Assembly (NCBI GenBank): GCA_012960925.1 | Contig: DUAG01000042.1 | Span: 1 to 64,000 of the forward strand | Source: Candidatus Manganitrophaceae bacterium | GTDB lineage: Bacteria; Nitrospirota; Nitrospiria; SBBL01; JAADHI01 | Direction of reading: 5' to 3' | Length of the DNA stretch: 64,000 nucleotides | Shown here: positions 56,961 to 64,000 of the stretch, one piece after another | Numbering within the stretch: the first letter of the stretch is position 1 | Layout of the letters: each line of letters opens with the position of its first letter | Notes under the pieces: model-generated | What the model was told of the DNA's origin: nothing | Database searches by the model: none | The model's input: the letters and a program-made list of their open reading frames with translations, nothing else | Program-made: the position numbers and the translations under genes

Positions 56961-58550
56961 TTACAATGAGACGGCAGGGGTAGGAAGTTTTACGCCGCGG
57001 GATTTCAGATCCGCCTCAATATTAAAGAGCGCGGCCTTCCCGGTGTTTCCTTCAAAGATATTAGCGATTGAATCATCGGCATAGGTTGACTTGTCTGATC
57101 TCTCCATTGGATCGCGGCTGGGATTTTTTTTATCCTTCCAGGCCTTCAGGCAGGCCCTGGTGATGATCTTTCCGAGCGGCGGGGGGTTGTAGAGGACTTT
57201 CTTGATTGACAGAGGGTTCATGGAAAGCGGGTTGAAATTTTGAGGAAGATAGCCCTCCTTGACAAGGCGCTCCGTCAGACCTGTATTCGGCTGGATACCG
57301 AGAAAGAAGAGAGCGGGATAAACCTGCGGCTCTCCCATAATGGCGATGATTTTCTTGTAGGATTCGATACTTTCCAAGAGGGTCTCTTCGGTGTCCCCCG
57401 GAGAATTAAGAGAATAGTTCAGGATGATCCTCCCTTTATATCCCGCCTCCTTTAAATACCGACATCCTTCATAGAGTTTTTCCAGACGGAAACCCATTCT
57501 CATCCCATCCAGGACCGCCTGTGAACCGGAGGTGATCGCGATCTCTGTGTCGCCAAGCCCCGACTGGACCATCAGGCGGGCCAGGTCCTTTGTGATGAGA
57601 CTGGTCCGGATGTAGCCGCCCCATTCGATCTTCATTTCGCTTGCGATGATGCGCTCCAGGGTCTCGGTACAATGTGAATAATATTTTGATCCGGGCACCC
57701 ACTGGGCATCGGCAAACCAGAAGCGGCGGGTTCCCCAGCGGTCATAAAAGGCCTTCATCTCAGCCACGATGTTTTCCGCGGGCCGGGTATAAACCCGCTT
57801 TCCCTCAATATAGGGGTAGAGACAGAATTGGCAGTCATAAGGGCATCCCCGCTTGGTCTGAATGCCGATGATTTCACCGGTAAAGGCCTCAAACTGCGGG
57901 AAGATCGACTCAATATAAGCAGGGTCCTGAACAGAGTCGTCGAGCAGAACAGGTGCCTTTTGTTTTCCGGTAAAGACCTGATCCCCCTTGCGGAAGATAC
58001 AGCGGTCCTCCATAATGGACTGGTCTTCATAGACATGGACCAGGGCATCTTCACCCTCACCGATGATCCCGATGACCCCCTCGGGCAGTCGTCGGATGAT
58101 CTCCTTTGAAAAGACCGAGAATCCCCCCCCGCCCACAATCATCTGTATCTTTGGAAAGCCCTTTCGAATCAGCTTGAAATAAGAAAAATGTTCATTCAGA
58201 TTTCCATAATAGAGCCACAGAGACCGAAGCCCTTCGATTGCGGCAATCAGTTTCTTGATCGGGTTGAAGGAGTAGTAGAAATCGAAGGCAAATTTAAGAG
58301 CGCCGTCTCCTTCATGGGGGGCAAAGACTTGAATATCACGCCAAGAGAAGGCAATCAGATCAGGCTGAAAGGATGAGACCAGATCCCGAAGCGCAGCTTT
58401 TCGCTGGTGGCGAGGAATTAGAGAGAGGTCCAGGATTTTCTGGGGCGCCTCGGGGTGCCGCTGGTGGAGAAAATGGGCGAGATAGGTCAGGCCCAGGGGA
58501 TAAATCTTCTTGCAGGGGAGAAAAACGTAAAGGACTGCCTTTGGCCGCAT
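56961..58550 (-). CDS. B12-binding-domain radical SAM protein
   Basis: 529 residues. N-terminal part (about 1-190) has the cobalamin-binding-type fold seen in BchE-like enzymes (LPCKKIYPLGLTYLAHFL, FQPDLIAFSWRDIQVFAPHEGD, VGGGGFSVF, GEGEDALVHV), though the DxHxxG motif is absent, so cobalamin may not be bound in the usual way. The radical SAM cluster motif is RGCPYDCQFCLYPYIEG (CxxxCxxC). It resembles cyanobacterial proteins annotated as photosystem II high-light acclimation radical SAM proteins, from memory only. Substrate unknown; no partner genes. A family-3 MITE-like element lies just upstream. Confidence 0.88.
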   Translation of the reverse strand: MRPKAVLYVFLPCKKIYPLGLTYLAHFLHQRHPEAPQKILDLSLIPRHQRKAALRDLVSSFQPDLIAFSWRDIQVFAPHEGDGALKFAFDFYYSFNPIKKLIAAIEGLRSLWLYYGNLNEHFSYFKLIRKGFPKIQMIVGGGGFSVFSKEIIRRLPEGVIGIIGEGEDALVHVYEDQSIMEDRCIFRKGDQVFTGKQKAPVLLDDSVQDPAYIESIFPQFEAFTGEIIGIQTKRGCPYDCQFCLYPYIEGKRVYTRPAENIVAEMKAFYDRWGTRRFWFADAQWVPGSKYYSHCTETLERIIASEMKIEWGGYIRTSLITKDLARLMVQSGLGDTEIAITSGSQAVLDGMRMGFRLEKLYEGCRYLKEAGYKGRIILNYSLNSPGDTEETLLESIESYKKIIAIMGEPQVYPALFFLGIQPNTGLTERLVKEGYLPQNFNPLSMNPLSIKKVLYNPPPLGKIITRACLKAWKDKKNPSRDPMERSDKSTYADDSIANIFEGNTGKAALFNIEADLKSRGVKLPTPAVSL

Positions 58551-58563
58551 ACCACCTCCAGAA

Positions 58564-58686
58564 GGAGTCTATCGGAGAAATAAAGAATCTACTACAGTGA
58601 TGGAAAATAGGCCCATTTTTCAGGTGATCTTCGTTAAATAGCGGTGCCATTCGCCTCGTTACGACCCTTTTTCTCCGGCAGGCTCC
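58564..58686 (-). mobile_element. MITE-like element, family 3, copy 2
   Basis: 123 bp with ends GGAGTCTATCGGAGAAATA and, as reverse complement, GGAGCCTGCCGGAGAAAAA. It aligns in reverse orientation with 18315-18474. Located between the divergent radical SAM and peroxiredoxin genes. Confidence 0.75.
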
Positions 58687-58777
58687 AAGAAACTCACGGT
58701 AACACGGTCCTCAACACTCATGCAAGTTATCTCCAAACCGAAAGATCCTATCACGGACCCTAAGTTCCTATTTTTAA

Positions 58778-58807
58778 TTGACGACAAGAAAATAAACATT
58801 GTAAGAT
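58778..58807 (+). promoter_or_regulatory. Putative promoter of the peroxiredoxin gene
   Basis: TTGACG (58778-58783), 18-base spacer, TAAGAT (58802-58807). A partial inverted repeat (GTCTGACTG ... CCAGTCCAGAC, about 58808-58848) directly follows and could be a regulator site. Confidence 0.45.
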
Positions 58808-58896
58808 GTCTGACTGACATTGAAGCGCCAACCAGTCCAGACAGTCGCATAAATCAACACTCAATCTGATAGTGATCACAAGGAGGAATAAAAAAG

Positions 58897-59478
58897 ATGG
58901 TACTCGTAAACAGACAAGCTCCGGATTTTACCGCAAAGGCCGTTAAGGGGAGTGAAGTGATCGATGACTTTAAACTCTCTTCCTTGAGAGGAAAGTATGT
59001 CGTGCTCTTCTTCTACCCGCTTGATTTTACCTTTGTCTGCCCGACTGAGCTGCATGCTTTTCAGGAAAAACTGGAAGATTTTAAAAAGAAAAATGTCGAA
59101 GTCATCGGCGTCTCGACCGACTCCTGGTTTTCACATCTTGCCTGGCTGAAGACCCCAAGGAGTGAAGGCGGGATTGAGGGCGTGACCTACCCGTTGATTT
59201 CTGACTTCAACAAAACGATTTCTCGCGACTACGATGTCTTGTTTGACGGTTTAGGGGCCGCTTACCGGGGATTATTCCTGATCGACAAGGAAGGCATCGT
59301 GCAACACCAGGTCGTCAACAATCTCCCTCTGGGACGAAACATCAATGAAGCCCTTCGCATGGTTGATGCCCTGCAGTTCACCGAGGAGCATGGTGAAGTC
59401 TGCCCCGCCAACTGGAATCAAGGCGACAAATCAATGAAACCGAACGATGCCGGCCTGAAAGAATATTTCACTTCGTAA
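58897..59478 (+). CDS. Peroxiredoxin (typical 2-Cys, AhpC/Prx1 family)
   Basis: 193 residues. Peroxidatic Cys48 in FYPLDFTFVCPTELHAF and resolving Cys169 in GEVCPANW; GGLG-like loop present as FDGLGAAYRG. Reduces H2O2 and organic peroxides. Strong AAGGAGG. No AhpF or thioredoxin reductase beside it; the next gene encodes a small Cys-rich protein that might serve it. Confidence 0.96.
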   Translation: MVLVNRQAPDFTAKAVKGSEVIDDFKLSSLRGKYVVLFFYPLDFTFVCPTELHAFQEKLEDFKKKNVEVIGVSTDSWFSHLAWLKTPRSEGGIEGVTYPLISDFNKTISRDYDVLFDGLGAAYRGLFLIDKEGIVQHQVVNNLPLGRNINEALRMVDALQFTEEHGEVCPANWNQGDKSMKPNDAGLKEYFTS

Positions 59479-59513
59479 GACTCATTTTACCACTCATTTA
59501 GGAGGATGTTTAA

Positions 59514-59708
59514 ATGGCGACATCTGAATGTTCAAAATGTGGCATGGGCGTTAACGCAACTTGTGCTAAATGTGATGCCCCGCTTGTTGATGATATCTTG
59601 AAACTGGATGGCGGAAAAGAAGTACAGATTTCAAAATGTCCAAATGATCATGGTAAGATCAAATCCCCCATGTGTTGTGGTGAGGATATGAGCTGCAAGG
59701 TCAGCTGA
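59514..59708 (+). CDS. Small cysteine-rich (CxxC) protein next to peroxiredoxin
   Basis: 64 residues with eight Cys (6, 9, 17, 20, 42, 54, 55, 61), including two CxxC pairs, suggesting a zinc or iron site or a redox function. GGAGGATG ribosome-binding site. It lies 35 bases after the peroxiredoxin on the same strand and probably shares its transcript. It could be an electron donor, a metal-binding partner or an unrelated zinc protein; no family name is certain. Confidence 0.8.
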   Translation: MATSECSKCGMGVNATCAKCDAPLVDDILKLDGGKEVQISKCPNDHGKIKSPMCCGEDMSCKVS

Positions 59709-59829
59709 TTCCTGACAATTCAGTAATTTCCTCAGAAGTCCCCCATGCCTTTTTACCGGTTTGGGGGATTTCTGCTTCAGAGGTCTTCTGCAAGTGACAG
59801 TACTGCTTAGCTTGGGAATAAGGGTGATT

Positions 59830-60897
<1,068 letters not shown>

Positions 60898-61016
60898 TTA
60901 TGAGGGTTGCCGGATGGCGTGTCAAGAATGATCACAAGCACATATTATCGTCGTAATCACCTCTCTTTATATGTATAATGGGGGGTTTGTAGGATCTCTT
61001 TTTGTCGAGTAGGCTC

Positions 61017-62786
61017 ATGGACGTTCGCGTAAAAAAGACACTCTTACGGATGGGGAAATCCGGTAAGCACCTCTTCAATCTGCTGACTTTCTCCCAGGAG
61101 AGGACCTTGACCATCCTGGTGGTCGTCGTCGGTCTCACCACAGGGATCAGCGCCTATATCTTCAAACAGCTCATCGATGGGATTCACCATCTTTGCTGCG
61201 ACTCAGAACTTTCCTCTCTCATTTTCTCCGGACATTGGTATCGCGTCGTTTTACCGGCGGCCGGAGGCTTACTGACAGGACTGATCATCCATAATTTTGC
61301 CCTGGATGCCGGCGGACATGGTATTTCCCGGGTCATCTACTCCTTGAAGCGCCTGGGCGGCCGCATCCGCCCTCGGGTGGCCGTTGCAAAATCTCTCACG
61401 AGCGCGTTCACTATTGGAACGGGCGGTTCAGCGGGTCCCGAAGGTCCAATCATTCAGATCGGCGCATCCGTCGGCTCTACCTTCGGTCAATGGTTCTATC
61501 TTCCATCCCATTACATGAAAACCCTGGTCGCGGCCGGTGCGGCGGGAGGATTTTCTGCGGTCTTTAATGCACCCATTGCCGCCGTCATCTTTTCGATGGA
61601 AATCCTTTTGGGAGATTTTTCTTCACAGGCCTTTTCCATGGTCGTCATCGCATCGGTCATTGCTTCTGTTACTTCCCATGTCCTATTAGGCGACGAAATT
61701 TTCCTGCCGACACCGGCCTTCGGCATTGAACATCAAGGGGAGCTAGGGCTTTATTTTCTCCTGGGAATCCTTGCGGTCCCGCTGGCAAGGCTGTTTATAA
61801 AGACCCAGTTTTTTTCGGAGGAACTCTTCAAACGGTTCAAGCGGGTTCCAAAACCAATTCGGCCGATGATCGGCGGCCTCTTGGTCGGAGGTTTTGGCCT
61901 TTTTATCCCCATGATTCTGGGTTCCGGACATCATGAAATCATGTCCATTGTCTCAACAGGAGACGACTCCGTCCGCTGGACCTTCTCATTTCTGCTGATT
62001 CTTGCCTTAGGAAAGATGGTCTCCACAGCACTAACATTGGGTTCAGGAGGCTCAGGCGGAACGCTGACGCCTTGCCTCTTTATCGGGGCGACGATGGGAA
62101 CGCTCTTCGGCAATGCTGCGCGCCTGGTTTTCCCCAACATTGCTCCTTCGGGAGCCTACGCTCTCGTCGGAATGGGTACCTTCTTTGCCGCCGTGGTTCA
62201 TGCCCCGTTCACGGCTATCATCATGATGTTTGAGATTACCCATGATTATCGTATCGTGATCCCCTTGATGTTCTCGGTCACCATCGCCATGATTATGTCC
62301 CGACAAATAGGGGCCATCGGTATGGACGCCATGGTTCTCCTGAAAAAAGGAATCCGCCTGGACAAGGTGAAAACCCATGATCCCCTTAAAGATGTTACGG
62401 CTGGCGAGGTAATGGCTAAAGATATCGAAACCGTTCATGAAGACATGACGATGGAAAAATTGGCCCAGTTCATGGAACACAGCCCGCATACCGGTTTTCC
62501 TGTGGTCGATACAGGGGGAGAACTCCAGGGAATGATTATCTACTCCGACGTCCACCACGCAATCGACGACGGTCTCGATCCCAGAGAGGTCCCCGTTAAA
62601 CAGATCATGCGGAAGAAAATCCCCACGGCCTTCACCGAAGAAGACCTGGGAACCGTAGTCAGGCGGATGCAGGAGTTCGATATCGACCGGATTTCCATCG
62701 TCGATCCGGACAATCCGAAACGGCTCATCGGCCTTATTACGCGAACCAATATTATTTCGGCATATCAACCCACCACGAGCCATTGA
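61017..62786 (+). CDS. ClC-family chloride channel/transporter with CBS domains
   Basis: 589 residues from ATG 61017; an in-frame TTG at 61002, which has a better-placed AGGA, is equally possible. Membrane part (about 30-420) has the ClC signatures GTGGSAGPEGPIIQIGA (gating Glu in PEGP) and GSGGSGGTLTPCLFIGA. Two C-terminal CBS domains (about 450-585) probably bind nucleotide. It moves chloride, or fluoride/nitrate in some relatives, across the inner membrane. Whether it is channel or Cl-/H+ exchanger cannot be told. A K+ transporter gene follows in the same direction. Confidence 0.95.
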   Translation: MDVRVKKTLLRMGKSGKHLFNLLTFSQERTLTILVVVVGLTTGISAYIFKQLIDGIHHLCCDSELSSLIFSGHWYRVVLPAAGGLLTGLIIHNFALDAGGHGISRVIYSLKRLGGRIRPRVAVAKSLTSAFTIGTGGSAGPEGPIIQIGASVGSTFGQWFYLPSHYMKTLVAAGAAGGFSAVFNAPIAAVIFSMEILLGDFSSQAFSMVVIASVIASVTSHVLLGDEIFLPTPAFGIEHQGELGLYFLLGILAVPLARLFIKTQFFSEELFKRFKRVPKPIRPMIGGLLVGGFGLFIPMILGSGHHEIMSIVSTGDDSVRWTFSFLLILALGKMVSTALTLGSGGSGGTLTPCLFIGATMGTLFGNAARLVFPNIAPSGAYALVGMGTFFAAVVHAPFTAIIMMFEITHDYRIVIPLMFSVTIAMIMSRQIGAIGMDAMVLLKKGIRLDKVKTHDPLKDVTAGEVMAKDIETVHEDMTMEKLAQFMEHSPHTGFPVVDTGGELQGMIIYSDVHHAIDDGLDPREVPVKQIMRKKIPTAFTEEDLGTVVRRMQEFDIDRISIVDPDNPKRLIGLITRTNIISAYQPTTSH

Positions 62787-62802
62787 GGAGCTGTACCGTA
62801 AA

Positions 62803-64000
62803 TTGAAAACCCCACTTCCTCCGTATAAGCCTGATTTCTTTGAGAAGACCTTTGCTCCCTTGCTGAGCTTCATGAGGAGAGTTCGGATCTTTTCCCTCTC
62901 CGGGATCTTGGTCTTTTCCTTTCTACTCGACTTCTCACAATGGCTGCCGCTTCCTTGCAAGCTTATCGCTCTTCTCCTGCAGGGAGGCGTGGTGTTCAAA
63001 CTGATCTTCGAGGAACGCTATCTCTTCTTTCGCTTCAGACGACTGACTTGGCAAAAAAGACTCCTCCCGATCGCCCTTTTTGGCATCAGCCTTCTTTTCT
63101 ACGCCGAAAAAGGGCTACTCTTCATTGAGATGTTTTCCCAGCCGGCAGGCTCGCTGACACAGACCTATCGTCTCTACAGCATTATCTTCTTATCTTCGGC
63201 ATTCGCAATCTATACCCTGCGGATCAATGTGATCGTCCGGTTTCTAAGCCATCTCCGCCTGCGTCCGGCCCAAACCCTGGCCCTCGGCTTTATCGTGATT
63301 ATTTTACTTGGCACATTACTCCTCTCCTTGCCGCAAATGGTGACCGATCCTTCTAAGATTTCACTGATCGACGCCCTTTTCACCTCTACATCGGCAACCA
63401 CCGTCACAGGCCTTGTTCTCTTTCCAATCTCCGAATATTATCAACCCACGGGGCTGTGGGTCATTCTCGCCCTGATCCAACTGGGCGGTCTGGGTATCAT
63501 GACCTTTGGGGTTGTCTTCTCCTTGATGTCCCATAAACGGATGGGTTTAAATGCGGAGATCGCACTTCAAGGGGCCCTTGATACAGAGTCAGTCGGGAAC
63601 GTCCAAAAAGAAATTCTACAGATTTTTTTGATCACCCTGCTTATCGAATCCTTTGGCGCACTCCTTTTGTGGGTCTTCTTCACTCGAGACGGAAACAACC
63701 CGTTCTTTACCGCAATTTTTCATGCGATCTCCGCCTTTTGCAATGCCGGATTTTCACTCTTTCCAAGAAACCTGGAAGGGCAGATGACACATCTTCCAGT
63801 CAATCTCATTATTGCCTTCCTGATCATCCTGGGAGGCTTCGGCTTTCCGGTATTAAACAACCTTTTAAGGTATCCCTTTTTCAGCCGCACGCGGACGAAC
63901 TGGCGCTTGTCGTTTCACTCCAAGATGGTCCTCTCCATCTCTGCCGGCCTACTTCTGGTCGGCACCCTTGGGATTTACATCCTTGAATACAGCGGGACCC
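62803..64000 (+). CDS. Trk/Ktr-type K+ transporter membrane subunit (3' end outside window)
   Basis: Open from about 62782 to the end of the window; proposed start TTG 62803 with GAGGAG upstream, first ATG at 62872. At least nine hydrophobic segments are visible. The first P-loop selectivity filter is TSTSATTVTGL and the second HAISAFCNAGFSLF, both typical of TrkH/KtrB. The N-terminal region before the first pore has extra hydrophobic segments, like TrkH-type or KtrB variants with extended N-termini. The NAD-binding TrkA/KtrA subunit is not in the window. Confidence 0.88.
   Translation, partial: MKTPLPPYKPDFFEKTFAPLLSFMRRVRIFSLSGILVFSFLLDFSQWLPLPCKLIALLLQGGVVFKLIFEERYLFFRFRRLTWQKRLLPIALFGISLLFYAEKGLLFIEMFSQPAGSLTQTYRLYSIIFLSSAFAIYTLRINVIVRFLSHLRLRPAQTLALGFIVIILLGTLLLSLPQMVTDPSKISLIDALFTSTSATTVTGLVLFPISEYYQPTGLWVILALIQLGGLGIMTFGVVFSLMSHKRMGLNAEIALQGALDTESVGNVQKEILQIFLITLLIESFGALLLWVFFTRDGNNPFFTAIFHAISAFCNAGFSLFPRNLEGQMTHLPVNLIIAFLIILGGFGFPVLNNLLRYPFFSRTRTNWRLSFHSKMVLSISAGLLLVGTLGIYILEYSGT

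Overview
The window is an ordinary chromosomal stretch of a Gram-negative bacterium of moderate GC. It has a porin with a signal peptide and C-terminal Phe, lspA, a TonB-like protein and periplasmic TPR proteins. The mix of genes (AgmX/PglI-type TonB protein, membrane pyrophosphatase, nine-gene Mrp-like antiporter cluster, TPR plus Roadblock pair, sigma-54 activator, aroQ-efp-accB-accC block) recalls Nitrospirota, Nitrospinota or former Deltaproteobacteria. No marker in the window settles the phylum.

Layout. 1-6100: tail of a zinc-ribbon protein, then an envelope cluster (1205-aa TPR protein, small periplasmic protein, AgmX-type TonB protein). 6155-8357: membrane pyrophosphatase with the K+-dependent signature. 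8462-18287 (minus): Mrp-like Na+/H+ antiporter cluster of nine overlapping genes, then rpiB-glyA-nrdR. 18861-23232 (minus): P-II protein, AmtB, a porin and a sigma-54 activator without a sensor domain. 23492-25048: histidine ammonia-lyase homologue with a Cys in its MIO triad. 25011-26740: DnaJ-like protein, a 43-aa membrane protein and a membrane hypothetical. 26985-28273: XRE regulator and ilvE. 28450-35132 (minus): nth-rluD, ileS-lspA and a CCA-adding-type enzyme. 35260-41623: tRNA-His, cutA, a MagIII-like glycosylase, TPR/Roadblock, aroQ, efp, accB, accC, thiE. 41914-44807 (minus): biotin genes bioF-SDR-bioD. 45226-49763: clpC, a TPR membrane protein, tsaD. 49883-54612: Pho box and pstSCAB-phoU. 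54637-56801: decayed or unknown genes (antitoxin remnant, secreted hypothetical, broken DUF1499 gene, hypothetical). 56961-64000: radical SAM protein, peroxiredoxin plus a Cys-rich protein, trpS, ClC channel with CBS domains, and a truncated Trk/Ktr K+ channel subunit.

Functionally the window holds ion energetics (pyrophosphatase, Mrp, ClC, Trk/Ktr), nitrogen and phosphate acquisition (AmtB/P-II, Pst), and housekeeping. The least expected content is non-coding. At least three families of short elements with terminal inverted repeats (MITE-like, about 120-180 bp, with no transposase in the window) are scattered between genes, plus two further repeat types. Several of these elements overlap stop codons of host genes (thiE, bioF, ilvE, pstB). 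One lies between a three-repeat Pho box and pstS. I found no CRISPR array, prophage or intact insertion sequence.
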